Shown here: one piece after another, positions 21,391 through 33,569 of the stretch | How positions within the stretch are numbered: position 1 is the first letter of the stretch | Layout of the letters: each line of letters opens with the position of its first letter | From: Varanus komodoensis | Taxonomy: Eukaryota > Chordata > Lepidosauria > Squamata > Varanidae | Length of the DNA stretch: 64,000 nucleotides | Assembly: GCF_004798865.1 (NCBI RefSeq) | Contig: NW_025335872.1 | Location: forward strand, 1 to 64,000 | Reading direction: 5' to 3' | Notes under the pieces: model-generated | Told to the model about the DNA's origin: nothing | What the model saw: the letters and a program-made list of their open reading frames with translations, nothing else | Database searches by the model: none | Position numbers and translations under genes: made by a program

Positions 21391-22495
21391 GTGAGAAGGG
21401 TAGGCATTAGAATGTCCATGCATTCCAAATATATGTAATAAGAATGGGAAAACTTTGGTAAAAGAGGTTTCTTCAGGGATTGAAGCGTGAATGTTGGGGC
21501 CAGTTGGAACTAGTTGGAAAATTTTGGGTACAGGTGGAGGAGATTGGTGCGTGTGAGCATATGTGTGTGTGAGCATCAGGGCCTGAGTGACCCTCCAGGA
21601 GCCTGAAGAACCAGAAGCATCCTTGCAGGTTTTTGCAGGGAGCTATTGAAGAGAAATTATGCTGTGCAGTTGGAGGTCCTGAAGACCAACCTAAAAGACT
21701 TTCTGGCACTGCTGTCATTTTCCACAAGAAGTAGTCTTTAAGACATTCTTGTGCTGCGGCCCTGTTCCGGTTCATCCCTGCCCTTTTCAGTCTCTTCCTG
21801 CCTTGCTCCTGTTGGATCCTGTCAGCCCTAGCCAGCCCTTGCCTTGCTCCTGCATGTCCTTGCTTGCTGCACTTGTTCCTGCCTTGCTCCAGCGCCCTCA
21901 TGTGCTGGCCATGCTTCTCAGGCATCGGACCATTGGACTGTTCCTGGACCCTGCCCCCTCTCTTACGTGTATAATATTGGACTGCCTGCTGCCTCAGCCC
22001 AGACCACACTGATCATGCCACCAGCCTCTAGCCTCTACAGTTAATGTTGGATAACTGCTTCCCAATTATGGAGCAGTGGAGGCATTAGGCTGGATCCTTC
22101 TTGCCAGTAGTAGCACTGTGTGTGTCACCACTGCCAAACAGGGGCTTTCCATAACTTATATTTAAATTAAGATTTCAACTCACCATGTCCCATGAAAGAC
22201 TCTTTCCCTGCAAGATTTTCATGGATGCCTACACAGCATGGAGCACTTCATGCTGAATACTCCTACTGAATGATTTCCATGCAGAGCAGGGTGAATTTCT
22301 TTTGAGTCCCTTTACAATAGGAAAAGAGCAATGCATTCATATTCTGAGTGGGAAATACTTGAGATTTTTAAAATGTGGATGCAATGAAATAATGGATTCT
22401 CTACTGTGACTGGAAAACAGTGTGAGAATTTGATGTGGATTGTAGTTGAGCCATGTAGAATCCATGAGAACATGTATGTATTTATTTTTCCTCAG
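21391..22495. other. Intron 5 of C2, with a CT/GC-rich patch
   Basis: 21740-22015 is unusually rich in C, T and G, with the word ccttgctcctg repeated and diverged; possibly a fragment of an unclassified repeat. No gene. Elsewhere nothing recognised, except that 22410-22495 matches the intron end in front of exon 6 of copy A. Confidence 0.5.
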
Positions 22496-23396
22496 ATATG
22501 CATTACTGTCATTCATGTGAGGATGGAAAGTACCAAGCAAGCACCAGAATTTCTGTATTCCCAAGTCTGTTAACTTCTTTTCTTATGAAGAACTTCTGGG
22601 CATCATTTTGACCAGTTTTGCTCTTCTCTTCTGCTTGATCACGGCTCTGGTGCTAGGAATATTTCTGAAGCATCACGAAACGCCGATTGTCAAGGCTAAC
22701 AACTGAAACCTCACCTACATTCTCCTCTCCTCCCTGCTGCTCTGCTTCCTCTGCGCACTGCTTTTCATTGGCCAGCCACAGAGGGTGACATGCCTCCTCC
22801 GACAAGCTGCTTTCGGCATCATTTTTTCTGTGGCTGTTTCCTGCATGCTGACCAAGACGGTCATGGTGGCTTTGGCCTTCAGAGCCACCAAACCTGGAAG
22901 CAAGATGAGAAAGTGTATAGGGAAGGGACTGGCCAACACACTCCTCCTTTCTTGCGGCCTCATTCAGACAGGGATCTATATTGCCTGGCTGGCAACTGCT
23001 TCTCCATTTCCTGATATTGACCTGCATTCAGTGGCCGAGGAAATCATTCTGGAGTGTAACGAGGGATCCATAGTGATGTTCTACTGTGTTCTGGGCTATC
23101 TGGGCTTCCTGGTCATTGTCAGCTTCATGGTGGCTTTTCTTGCCCAGAAGCTCCCGGACAGTTTCAGTGAGGCCAAGTTCATCACGTTCAGCATGTTGGT
23201 CTTCTGGAGTGTCTGGTTATCCTTTGTACCTTCCTACCTGAGCACCAAAGGAAAGTACTTGGTGACTGTGGAGATCTTTTCTATCTTAGCCTCCAGTTCT
23301 GGACTGCTTTTTTGCACCTTCTTCCCCAAATGTTTCATCATGTTGTTGAGAACAGAGTTGAACAGGAAGGAACATCTAATAGGAAGAAGAGTTTGA
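22496..23396 (+). pseudogene. V2R copy C2, exon 6
   Basis: 901 bp against 902 in copy A. It lacks one C near 22533 (TACCAAGC for TACCCAAGC), shifting the frame in the linker, and has TGA at 22704-22706 in place of the Arg of the NNRxLTY motif. Downstream it is open and very close to copy [47 protein letters not shown]. Confidence 0.92.
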
Positions 23397-23673
23397 AAAA
23401 ATTAAATGTATGCACTTTTTTCTGGAATTTGCAATCCATCTGGGCATCCATTTTTTTGTTTTGCTTTTTTTCCAGCATTTTTTTCCCACAATTTCTCTTT
23501 TAAATTCTATTTAATGATCCCCCAAGGTTTTCCTTGATTCTTCTTTGCTTGGACACTGAAATGCAATAAATGGCCTGTTTCTTTTAGGAATGTCATGCAG
23601 CTCGACTGAGAAGTTTCCCTCAATTACAAATCAATCATGAGATAGTATTTTCATTTTTTTATGGAAGTGGGCA

Positions 23674-24460
23674 GGAGACAGCAGAATGGCATTCAATGTG
23701 GATAAGTGCAAAGTCTTGCACTTGGAGCATAGGAATGGGTGTCATAAGTAAAGGTTAGGGGACAAGTGGCTGGAGAGCAGCACTTCTGAAAGGGACCTCG
23801 GGGTACTGGTTGACTGCAGGCTAAATATGAGTCAGTGGTGTGATGCAGTGGTCAAGAGGGCAAATGCCACCCTTGGTTGTATAGCCAGAAGTGTGGCTTC
23901 TAGATCAAGAGAGGTATTACTACCACTTTATACAACTCTGATGTGCCTGCAACTGGAGAATTGTGTTCAGTTTTGGGCCTCTCATTACAAGGAGGACATA
24001 GCCAGGTTAGAGTCAGTGCAGTGTGTGGCCACAAGGTTGGTGGCTGGTTTGCAGGGGTAGCCGTATGAGGAGAGACTGAGGAACAGGGTCCTTTCAGTCT
24101 GGAGAAGAGGAGACTCAGAGGGGATCTGTTGGTGACATGCAAGTATGTGAGAGGGTGTCACATGGAGGTGGGTAAAGACCTGTTCTCCCTTGCAGAGCAG
24201 GGCAGGACATGCGCCAACAGAACAAATCTCAGGGAACCAAGGTTCAATTTGGATTCCAGGAAGTACTTCCTGACAGTTAGGACCCCAAGAGCATGGAATG
24301 GGCTTCCACGAGAGGTTGTTGAGGCCCCATCAGTGAGGGTGTTCAAAGAGAGGCTGGACACGCACACGGTGGGCATGTTGTGAGTGGAGCCTGCTGGAGC
24401 TGGGGGTCAGACTAGATGGCCCAGTAGGCCCTTTCTCACTCGCTCTATTTCTATGTTAGT
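23674..24460 (+). mobile_element. CR1 LINE 3' fragment
   Basis: + strand: MAFNVDKCKVLHL, RDLGVLVDCRLNMSQ, IARSVASRSREVLLPLYTTL, RLEVAGLQG-like and AWNGLPREVVEAPSVRVFKE, the C-terminal domain of CR1 ORF2, then the 3' end with tttctatgttag. Very similar to the minus-strand CR1 at 6660-7450. Broken by several frame changes. Absent from the duplicate flank at 1463-2520. Confidence 0.9.
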
Positions 24461-24651
24461 ATATGTGGTCTGACTAAGGTTGAATGTTGGCTTAGGTGAT
24501 GGCTTAGGTTTAAGCTTATGCTTAGGGTTCTGCACATGTGGAGAGGGAAGATAGACTCTTTAATCATTTGGTGAAAAGACCACTGAGTTAGAAGTGGTCC
24601 CAGAATTCAAACTGACCCCAAATACAGAGCAATTTTAAATATTTGTATTTA

Positions 24652-24876
24652 TTTATTTATTTCGATTTATATCCTGCCTTTTTCCTACAAAGGACTCAAG
24701 GCAGGTTACATCATTCTCCTCCTCCATCATATCCCCACAACAACAACCCTGTGAGGTAGGTTGGGCTGAGAGTCTGTGGCTGGTCCAAAGTCACCCAGTT
24801 GGCTCCATGGCTGAGCGGGGACTAGAACCCAGATCGTCTGAGTCCCAGTCCCATGCTCTTAACCACCACACCACAA
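24652..24876 (-). mobile_element. tRNA-derived SINE (Sauria type)
   Basis: Same structure as the SINE at 16005-16252 and close to it in sequence: minus-strand TGGTGGTTAAGAGCATGGGA, GGGTTCTAGTCCC, GGGTTGTTGTTGTGGGGATA and an AAATAAAT tail. Inserted in the C2 flank after that flank was duplicated. Confidence 0.85.
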
Positions 24877-25400
24877 TATAAGATCTCTCATTGCCCACAG
24901 AAAGTTTTTGAATGTTGTCCGCTGTAATTAGTTGAAAGGAAATTATTTTTCCCTTCGCTGAGTATTTATATGAATCTAGCTGTATAATATTCAAGTCTCA
25001 GCCTGCACATTTACTTAGCAAACTAATCAAACTTTGCTTTAGGGCAAAACAACATGCATGGACATGGGACAACACTCGTCTTCTGGCTATGGCATTTCTC
25101 CACCCATTTCCCTTCTGGCTGGGCTAAGCCTTCACCAATGGAAACAGCAGAACAAATCTGAAAGCAATTGACTAGGAATACAACTTGAACTATGGGTGTT
25201 ATGTTTGTCAAAAGAAGGGCAACTAATCATGGAGAAAGGTTTTTCTTATCTCCCACTTTTTCTTCGCCTCTCTACTTCCTCCTTTTCTTACTAAAAATGT
25301 CTACTGATGATATTGTTACTTCGTTCAACTCTTTGGTTTAGTACTGCATTTTCTGCATGGTTACATAAGATGTATGATTCAACCATAATTGACTCTGGTG

Positions 25401-26049
25401 ACTTTTTGGTGTATTTAAACAGTATTTACTAGGCCCCGGAAGAATCCATGGCTAACCTTCCCCTCACCATCACAGTCTCCACACATGGAACACACAGTTT
25501 CCTGCCTGGTTCCTTCCAAGTTTTTCAAGCTATGCAGACAATTTTGGTTTCAGCTATTTTCAGCTGTTCTGCATGTGTCCAGGTCAGGCAACTCTTGACT
25601 GCAGAAAAAAAAAGTATAATTGATCACACAGCTTCACAAGTGCATTGGCTTCAATTCTGTCGTGTCACAGGAATGTAAGAAGAGCTGTGCTTATTCATTC
25701 CAGGAACCTCTCTAGTGAAGCATCCTCATTTCCTTACTGGCCAGCCAAGCACCCACAGAAACCCAGAGCAGGTCAGGAAAGCAGTGACCCCACTTCCTCA
25801 ATGCTGGATTAGGGTCACCATGAGACTGGCAGTTTTAGTTTGATCCGTATCATAGTGATCTCCAACTTAGGTATTGCTTTTCTGGCAGCTGCTGCACATT
25901 GGGTTGCTGCTTTCGTTGACTCCTCACTATGCCTCCACCAGTATTTTCTGCATCTGTCACCACCAGCTCATGTATTGTCACTGTACCACTGAATTTAGGA
26001 TGTTTGTCCTGCCTGCTTCACTTTTCACTTGCCTCAAACCTGTTGCCAG
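25401..26049. other. Nothing recognised
   Basis: No gene; possibly old LINE-derived sequence in its distal part. Confidence 0.4.
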
Positions 26050-26320
26050 TTCAGAAGAGGACCTCTTCTTTGGGAATTTGTCAAAGGCTTTTCTAGCCCA
26101 AATAAACAATGTCTGCACACCACTCCTTTACACATGCTTATTGAGACTCTAGTTTGTCTGTTTAAATGGAATAAACAGGAATTACCCTTGTAGAAGCCAT
26201 GTTGATTCTCTTAACCTTCTATATCCTTGAAAATTTAATGTTTCATAACTGTGAACCAGAAAAGACGTTATAGCAACTGGCTAGTTATTTCCTGGAATCT
26301 CCCAGGGTCTCTTGCTGATA
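26050..26320 (-). mobile_element. Old CR1/L3-like LINE fragment
   Basis: The + strand carries in order tttgtcaaaggctttt, gtagaagccatgttg and ctggctagttatttcc, which match the positions of the equivalent words in the minus-strand CR1 at 7770-8010. Much more diverged than the other CR1 copies. Confidence 0.6.
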
Positions 26321-26850
26321 AATTCGGACCATCAAGTTCATTTCAAGTCACAAAATATTTTGGAGGGTTTCATGAGGTCTACCACTCTGCACATTGACAG
26401 GTCTGTGTTGGAATGTTGAAAATAAATTCTGCCCTTCCCAGTGTGTTGCATACGCTGCTCCTTGCAACATCTAAACAAGCATATTGAAGGGGTAAGCAAC
26501 CCTTTTGGGTGCATGAGTTCACCTAACCACAAAATGGGTAGGAAATGAGGATTTGGTTCTGAGCTATGAAGAATGAGGTTAGCAAACCAGATAATTTTGT
26601 ACATAAAAAAAAAATAGTTGTGTAAGCCCTTGAAAAAGGAATCCAAAATCAAAAGGAAGAGCTCCCTGAAACACAGTGCTTGATTATGAATTCCTATCCC
26701 ATATGCAGTTGTTAATGTACTTTCAGGATTTCAGTGTGAGTCGAAAGATTCCATTGGCAAGTGAAGGGAGAATATTGCAAAACAAATAGCTCAGAGGAAA
26801 GATTAGTCACCCCTGATCCTACAGTGTGGTCCCTATCCAAATCTCTTGCC
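26321..26850 (+). repeat. Second copy of the flank found after copy B
   Basis: Aligns with 9745-10080 and 10265-10430. In copy B this flank begins right after the exon 6 remnant; here it lies about 3 kb after exon 6. Confidence 0.75.
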
Positions 26851-27373
26851 TTCCTTCCCAAAGCTGCCCCTCCAGACACCATACTGAATGTGCTTCACAG
26901 GGCTTTCATGGACAGGGTATTTTGGGGGATGTTCACTCAGAGGGTGGTCATCAGCTGGAAATACTTAACTGCCTAGGGAAACAACAATGTTACTCTATGT
27001 GATTTGAAAGAGATGAATCTTTCATTTTAGGAACCTTTGAATACTGCTTTTTTTCAGGCATACTGATTAGGATCTGCTAGAATGAACAAAACTGGCACAT
27101 TGCATCTTGTTTTGTGTGTATATGGGTTTGTCCAGTCCCTGATCATTATCTAAATTGATGGATGTAAAGCAGAAAACAGGAACTGGTAGCATAGTATTTG
27201 TTTTGCCAATTTGAAGTTGCCACAAGATAGCCTGATATTTTTCACAACCTGTTCTCTAAGCCAACGAGAGTCATCGCTGACTGGCAAGGATCATGCCTTC
27301 ACCTCCTAGGACTCCCAGCTGTTACAAAGGAGCAGTCACTCCTTGGTCTTGGGAATGAAAGTAGTGCTTCTTC
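26851..27373. other. Nothing recognised
   Basis: About 520 bases between the duplicated flank and exon 2 of copy D; no exon 3 of D is visible here on the minus strand. Confidence 0.45.
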
Positions 27374-27671
27374 TTGCTGCATGTTGTAGAGGCCCCAGAT
27401 GGGAGCCATCTCTTTTGAAGATCTGTTGCTGAGGCCTCCAAGGACAGCAAGCAGCATTCCCTGCCCACCAAAGTTATAGTTGGGGACTACCTGCCCCCTT
27501 GTGGAGAGCAAGGACAAGCTGGCTTGGAAGGTCCTCCTTGCATTCTCATTGTTCTCATAGATGTGGAAGCCCAGCATGAGGTTGGGGAGGAGTCCTGCAT
27601 TCTCACTGAGCTCATGGATGGCAAATGTCAAGGCCAAGAAATGTTGGTAATTCCTTGGCACTGGCAGCCTG
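27374..27671 (-). pseudogene. V2R copy D, exon 2
   Basis: About 298 bp, open: VPRNYQHFLALTFAIHELSE, LMLGFHIYENNENARRTFQA, LLAVLGGLSNRSSKEMAPIW, GLYNMQQ. Acceptor tcattacag. No GT at the expected 3' end. Confidence 0.88.
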
Positions 27672-28075
27672 CTGTAATGAGAGAGAGATTGTTGTATGTG
27701 GATGGGTCGGTGTCCCAACACAGTCCCTGAACTCTTGCCAGGTTTGAAAGAGGGTTGGGGCAATTCTGCCTGCTCATAGAGAATATGGGGGTTCACAGTG
27801 GAAGAGAACCTGGCTGTTGTCTGGACCCTCACACAGACAGTGTTACAAAGATTTGGAAAATGGTGGGCTCATTCTGCTTGGCTTGGAGAGGCCCTTGCCA
27901 AGTGAATGTTGTGGATTCCAGGGCAAAGTAAATGGTGTAATGTTTGAGGCTGTTGATTTCAACCTGGGAAACTGCTATCTTCAGCATTAGCAGGGATAGA
28001 TATGAAAGAATAGCATTCCTGATAAATCCAGTGCAGCTCTGTTTCTACTCTGAGACCATTTCCTAAGAAACTTAC

Positions 28076-28299
28076 TCATAGGAGTGACCATAGGTTTGGG
28101 GAGGTTTTTGAAACCTTTGGTGGGAAGATAGAACAGTAACAAGGGGTAGATTTTCACCAACGATGAGATCCCCTGGTTGGTAATAATATTCCTGGAGTTG
28201 GAAAGGCCTGGTCAGGAGGAATGTGGTCCTCCAAAGAGTGTCAGCAGCCTGAGGCAGAAGCCAAAGTAGCAATAGCAACCAAATCACCTGCAGCCTCAA
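28076..28299 (-). pseudogene. V2R copy D, exon 1
   Basis: 224 bp from ATG to a consensus donor (GA|GTAAGT). Strong leader (MRLQVIWLLLLLWLLPQAAD), then LQEYYYQPGDLIVGENLPLV, the V2R N-terminal signature EYYQPGDLIIG. Intact. Confidence 0.9.
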
Positions 28300-30037
28300 G
28301 AGATCTTCTCCTTGAATGTATTTTGCACTGCATCAGTCTGCAAAGGTCCCAGCCAGCAGAAGAGATGGATGTGATGGGTGCTGTGCAGGTGGCAGAATGG
28401 CTGTTGCTTGCACCAGACCCACTTCAAAGCATTCAAGGGTGTGTGAATCTCAAGAATTTTTTATCCTAGATTTCTTTCTTCTTGACTTGGGGGTGGGTGG
28501 AAACCCCAGGAGTTCATCATGTTGTACATTCTTCCTGGGAAGAAAAACAGTGACATATGCATGTGGCTGACATCCCTTTTCATTACAGAAGGAGAAAAAA
28601 CATGTTGATGTGTCCCTTTGCTTGTCCCTATGGCAGACAGCTTCAAGGCATTTGGTTTTAATTCTCTGGATCTGGTCTTGAATATGTGCAAAGCTGAGAC
28701 CCATATGCCAAGACTGAATCCAACTCTGGTCTTGGATCCATGTCATCCCAGATTAGAGTTGGAGGACATCAAGCATGGTGGTTTCCAGAGAAGACCATGC
28801 CCTTTTCCATGACCCCACCCCTTTTCCATGAACTGTCAACTGATTATCTGACCCTTGGGCAGTTTTTCCTCCATCCTGCAAGGCCGAAATGCCCCTCCTA
28901 TGGTTTCTCTCCTGGCTTTGAGAGCTTTCAGACTACAATAGGGTGGTATTTTTATGACCTTGTCCCCATCTTGTTTCCCTTTTTGCCACACCTACCACCA
29001 GAATGTGACCCCTGAGAATGTTTCTGAAATTCAATTGGACTCTTGGGCTCAAAAAAGTTTTCCACCATTCCCTGGGCCTTTAGGTTCTCTTTGGTCACCG
29101 TCCACAGGATCATAAGGAACTTCAACATGCAGTTTTTAGGATAGGATCAGTGGACTGATTGGGCTTAACTGTACGTAGACATATTATAGGTATAGAACAC
29201 TTGAAAGAAAAATAAATACACTTTTCTGCCAGGTTTGGTTCTGGATTGCCTTGCTATCATTGCATTATTAAATAAATGGTCTCTTACTTTGAAGACATAT
29301 GTTACACAGTTCCTTTTCTCTGCCTAATTGCCCAGTTTTGTCCTGCTTGCACTCTGGAAGAGTCCAACTCCAGCCACTCTAGACTGGCTGGCAGAACCCT
29401 CAGCAGAAATACAACTGTTACTGTCAGAGTAGCTGCATGCCTTAGGTGGAAAAAAAACGAATCACATGGGAACTATATTGCCATCGATCCATTCAATTCA
29501 AATTTGCTTCCAGTTTACTGGGAAAGAGCAAGTGCCATGGCAGAGGCCCAGTCTAGAAAGACTAGACTGTCTAATTTTGTGTAGACAGCAAGTGAAACTG
29601 GGGTTTGGAAGTCACCCCAGGGAGCCAGATGAAGGGTGGTCACAAGCAGCCACCCCAAGACTCCTCCCAGACTTTCTCAGACTTGGAGAGTAACATAGCA
29701 ACAAGAAGACCCTAATTAATTGATATTTGTTTGTTGTTTGTTTGACTTATCCGCCTCTCCACTACCCAATGGCTCTCTGGGTGGATCACATCATATAACA
29801 ATAGTAAGAATAATTAAAAACAGTACAATTCACTTCAGTTCAATTCATAATACATTAGCAAATCAGAATAGAAATCTTACAGTAAATAAAAACAATACAT
29901 GAAATATAGTAAACCAAAGAAAATAAAATGAGACATTGAAAGTATCAATCAATATACTAAACAATTTAAACTTTGAATCACTTTATTAACCTTCTAAAAC
30001 CTGAATCTTTGCCAGGGAACTGGATTAGCATGCAACC
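28300..30037. other. Between copies D and E
   Basis: About 1.7 kb with short chance ORFs. Only a LINE-type tail (29705-29960) is recognised. It holds the region upstream of exon 1 of D, where a promoter would lie; I see no clear element. Confidence 0.5.
29705..29960 (-). mobile_element. L2-type LINE 3' tail, minus strand
   Basis: ccgcctctccactacccaat then gctctctgggtggatcacat, followed by AT-rich sequence: the reverse complement of the GTAAGCCACCCAGAGAGC-like 3' terminus of reptile L2-type LINEs. No coding part. Confidence 0.55.
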
Positions 30038-30936
30038 CTAGACATTCTTTATCCTGGTAAGTTGATCCCTGGTATTTAGATTGGGCCTCAGCATAATAAT
30101 ATAGCATTTGGGAAGAAAGATGAAAGCCAAAAGGGCAGCACCAGAGGCCAAGATGGAGAAGACGGCCACCATAGCCTTTCCCTTGGTGCTCAGGTAGGAG
30201 GGCACAAAAGAGACCCAAACACTGCAGAAAACCAGCATGCTGAAGGTGATGAACTTGGCTTCATTGAAGCTGTCGGGCAGTTTTCTTGCTAGGAAAGCCA
30301 CCAAGAAAGAGACCGGGGAGAGCAGAGCCATGTAGCCCAAGAGCATGTAAAACATGTTGGCTGAGCCTTCATTGCACTCCACAACAATTTCTTCAGCTAG
30401 GGAATGGAAATCCAGGGTTGGGAAAGGTGGAGAGGTCAACAGCCAGACAGCACAGATTGTCACTTGGATGCGGGGACAGGCCAGCACAATGGAGTTGGTC
30501 AGTTGTTTTCCCAAGAGCTTTCTGGCCATGTTTCCTGGCTTGGTGGCCATGAAGGCCAGAACCACCATGACAGTTTTTGCCAAAATGCAGGAAACAGCTA
30601 CAGAGAAGGTGATGCCAAAAGCAGCTTGTCTCAGAAGACAGGTGACCTGCCCAGGTCGGCCAATGAATAAAAGCGTGAAGCGAAAGCAGAGCAAGAGTGA
30701 GGCCAGGAGCATGTAGGTGAGGTCTCGGTTGTTGGCTTTGACGATTGGTGTGCTACGATGCCTGAGGAAGGTTGCCAGAACTATAGATGTGATCTGAAAG
30801 AGGAAGAGAGCCAGACAAACTAAAATCAAGCCAAGTATCTCATGATAGGAAAGGAAGTGGATCTTCTTGGGGATACACCGATCTTGGTTTTTGTGTGGTT
30901 GTTAATCTGGTGGGCATGGAGTACAGTGAGATGCAT
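30038..30936 (-). pseudogene. V2R copy E, exon 6 (seven-transmembrane domain)
   Basis: 899 bp. After DASHCTPCPPD comes TAA (30902-30904); beyond it the exon is open to the natural stop at 30038-30040: [69 protein letters not shown]. All seven hydrophobic segments are present; a 2-codon in-frame shortening is seen after STKGKA. Confidence 0.93.
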
Positions 30937-31834
30937 CTGCAATGAGCAGCAAATGTTTGAATGATTTTAATGTGATTTTTTCTGTGCATGTTGGATTCAT
31001 CCTTAAACAAGATAATAGAAACAGCCTTTCTACAATTCGTTTTACACCCCTGTTCGTTTTCTGTGACTTTCAGCAAAAGTATGATCTGGATCACAAATGG
31101 TACAAAAAGGTTCTTTTGTCCTCATATCATAGCCGCCTTTACCAGACTCACATTCAGTATTTTGTCAGGAAGAAAATTCAGGAACTTGAAATGAACACCA
31201 GAGATGTGTACAAATGAAAACTTGAACTGTCACAGCAATGACCTGTGGATTTCATACGTTGGTGATGAGACCCTAAAGGGGTTTTAGGTATCACTAAAGA
31301 TAAATGACCAATGTGTTTGACATTGATGTAGCATGGCATTATTAGAAGGATGGCCAAACACTTGCCCTGCTTGGCATTCTGCCCTCAAAATCTTCAGCTT
31401 TGTTGGGGGAAGACAGAGCAACATATTATGGAGACATGGTCCTCACCCAATTCTGTACAGAAAGCTTGTGGTATGCATATATGAAAGAAAACCAAACAGA
31501 TCCTTCACCTGTGAGCTTTAGTAAAATATATGTTGGGTTATATTACTATATCATTTATTAAATTATGTATTGAATGATGCATTATTGTGCTACTGAGGTG
31601 ATAAATTAAATAGTGGAAAACAGTATTATATGATTTATATAGCAAGTTTGTTCAGTAATCTGTCAATATTTTATAAACCATGAAACTGCAGAGATGTGTA
31701 ATTCGAAATGATACTTGTAAAAAAAAAGCAGACATTGGTGAACTTTTCTCCATATCTAGGATCTATCACTTCCTCCCGTTCTAGTTTTCCATGTAGATTC
31801 CACACTTGTTTATGTTTCCTGAACTCTGAGCTAC

Positions 31835-31961
31835 CTGTCCAGTTAGAGATGGTCCCGTCTGGGCAATGGTCACATCTGTAGCAGCAAACTGGCTTCCCCT
31901 CCAGAACTTTTCTTCGGTGCCCTGGATAACACCTCTCCACACACCTGGCAAAGGGCATCTT
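31835..31961 (-). pseudogene. V2R copy E, exon 5 (cysteine-rich linker)
   Basis: 127 bp, open: MPFARCVERCYPGHRRKVLE, GKPVCCYRCDHCPDGTISNW. Nine-cysteine pattern kept. Acceptor cattttag, donor GTAGCT. Confidence 0.92.
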
Positions 31962-33127
31962 CTAAAATGGGGTAGACATGAGGACATTCATTGACAATAT
32001 CTCAATGAATGTATTTCATCTGCGGAGTTCATCTCTTCATGTTGCATGAGACACCTATTTGAAAGCCAGCCCTCCTCTAGATTTCTGCAGGTTCCTTGGA
32101 ATCCTTCTAAAAGAGGCTCATGTGGGAGGCAGGAATTGTAAAGTAACAAATGCCTGTGTCCTGATGCCATCAAAGGGATGCCACATCCTTCTGATTCCTT
32201 CCCATCTCACCATGAAGAGCCTTACCTCCCTCTGTACAAAGAATGGGTTGGAAGCTAGGTTTCCCCCATCTCTCTTTCAGTACAAGCGATCATTCTTTGA
32301 CAAAAGCTCTGTATTCTCCAATTGTTCATCCAGCAAACTAGAACCAGTGAAGAAAGCATCTCAGAGAATGCACAGAGAGGTCCATCAATGGCAAACTGGA
32401 AACTACTTCTGAGAGCCTTCCTTTTGATTCACCCCACCTGTCTGGGAGTGCCTTCTGGGATCAGGTATGCTTCTCTCCCAGCACCATGCCATGGGGTCAA
32501 GGCTGAGGCCAGGCTCCTCAGGTTCCTGCCCCATGCCCCCTCCCAGCACTTGCAGTCTCTGGCTGTTCCCAAGGGCTTTCTCAATACCTGGAGGTGGGGG
32601 GCTTGAGATAAGCTCTTCCTCCTCTTCCATCTTGTTATCTGGAGGCCGCATTTCCCAGGCCTCACACACCCTGTACAAAGAGCCCGGTTCTCCCTGGTCC
32701 AGAAACACATGCCAGGAACAAGCTAGCTTTCCTTCTCAACATCAAACAATCAAGTCCTCCAATGCCACCTGAGTTGGATACCTTCTTTCTGCCACACTTA
32801 GGTCCCCACTAGCCATGAGGATGATCGAAGTGCATTTTCTGAGGCAGAAACTGAAACTTGGATGGCTGCCCTCTATTCACTCAGATCCTAGAGTCAGGCA
32901 GCTCTGTGTCCTTTGCCCTGACTGCACACACCTCTCCAGGGATCTATTCCCGGAGCTACCAGGGAACACTGGCAGTGCATTCAGGGACATTTGCATGCAA
33001 ACAGGGTGCTTTAGTGCTGGACAGATCCTTTACAGCCCTCCATGGTCCTGTGGTCCTCTCTAGGAAGACAAAAGGGACAGAACTAAAACATTGTTTAGTT
33101 TTTTCATTCCATGCATTTCAGTCCCAC
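31962..33127. other. Intron 4 of copy E
   Basis: About 1.2 kb with chance ORFs; no repeat or gene recognised. Confidence 0.5.
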
Positions 33128-33337
33128 CTTTGTAGCCCATGTGATTGCATCAGCCTGAATGGTGAAGTCCTGGCCTGGGGGAGCTGTTAAGTCCACTGCT
33201 CCAACTTTCACAGGATGAAAAGATCCATTGGGGAAGGAGATCCAGTTGAGGATGTCATATTTCTTCCTATCATCAGTTAAAGAGATTTCATCTCCAGCAC
33301 TGTTGTTAAACTGAATGTTCCTCAAAGAGGCCAGAAT
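33128..33337 (-). pseudogene. V2R copy E, exon 4
   Basis: 210 bp (70 codons), open: SLRNIQFNNSAGDEISL, KKYDILNWISFPNGSFHPVK, QDFTIQADAITWATK. Acceptor ttccatttcag, donor GTGGGA. Confidence 0.92.
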
Positions 33338-33569
33338 CTGAAATGGAAAAGAGACTTCAAAAGGGGGCTAAACGTTTTGCTTATGGTGTTTTCTACCATG
33401 CAGGTTCTGCCCTCACTATGGGAGACCAACACAAACACACACTTTTTTCTTAGTGTAGTTTTTAAAATGCATTTTCCTTGGGCACCTTCTACTGAAATGA
33501 TTTGGGTGTTCTTTCAGCAAGGATGAAACTTTCCTGCTAGGCTAAAACTGCATGTTTGAAAGAGAGCTA

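Larger units (their letters stand above)
21273..23396 (+). pseudogene. V2R copy C2, exons 5 and 6
   Basis: Exon 5 (21273-21390) and exon 6 (22496-23396) of an A-subfamily V2R. It continues in order from C1 and could be the same gene, but the duplicated segment in front of it suggests that C1 and C2 came from two neighbouring units with the middle lost or interrupted by an L1. Exon 5 has a possible in-frame TAG and a Val-to-Glu-like change near its start; exon 6 has a 1-bp loss and a stop. Not functional. Confidence 0.82.
23397..25400 (+). other. 3' flank of C2, duplicate of the flank of A
   Basis: Matches 1463-2520 in blocks (see there), but is about 1 kb longer because a CR1 fragment and a SINE have been inserted. 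No gene. Confidence 0.72.
27374..28299 (-). pseudogene. V2R copy D, exons 1-2 only
   Basis: Minus-strand fragment of the second V2R subfamily. Exon 1 (28299-28076) and exon 2 (27671-27374) are both open and join in frame (2 + 1 bases) across a 404-bp intron. Nothing resembling exons 3-6 follows at lower coordinates; instead there is + strand flank sequence. The donor of exon 2 (CAA|GAAGAA) is lost. It is therefore an orphan 5' piece, probably left by a rearrangement between the + and - strand gene blocks. Confidence 0.87.

Noticed and set aside
21473-22009. 178-codon minus-strand ORF
   Set aside because: Lies over the CT/GC-rich patch in intron 5 of C2; composition-driven, no family features.
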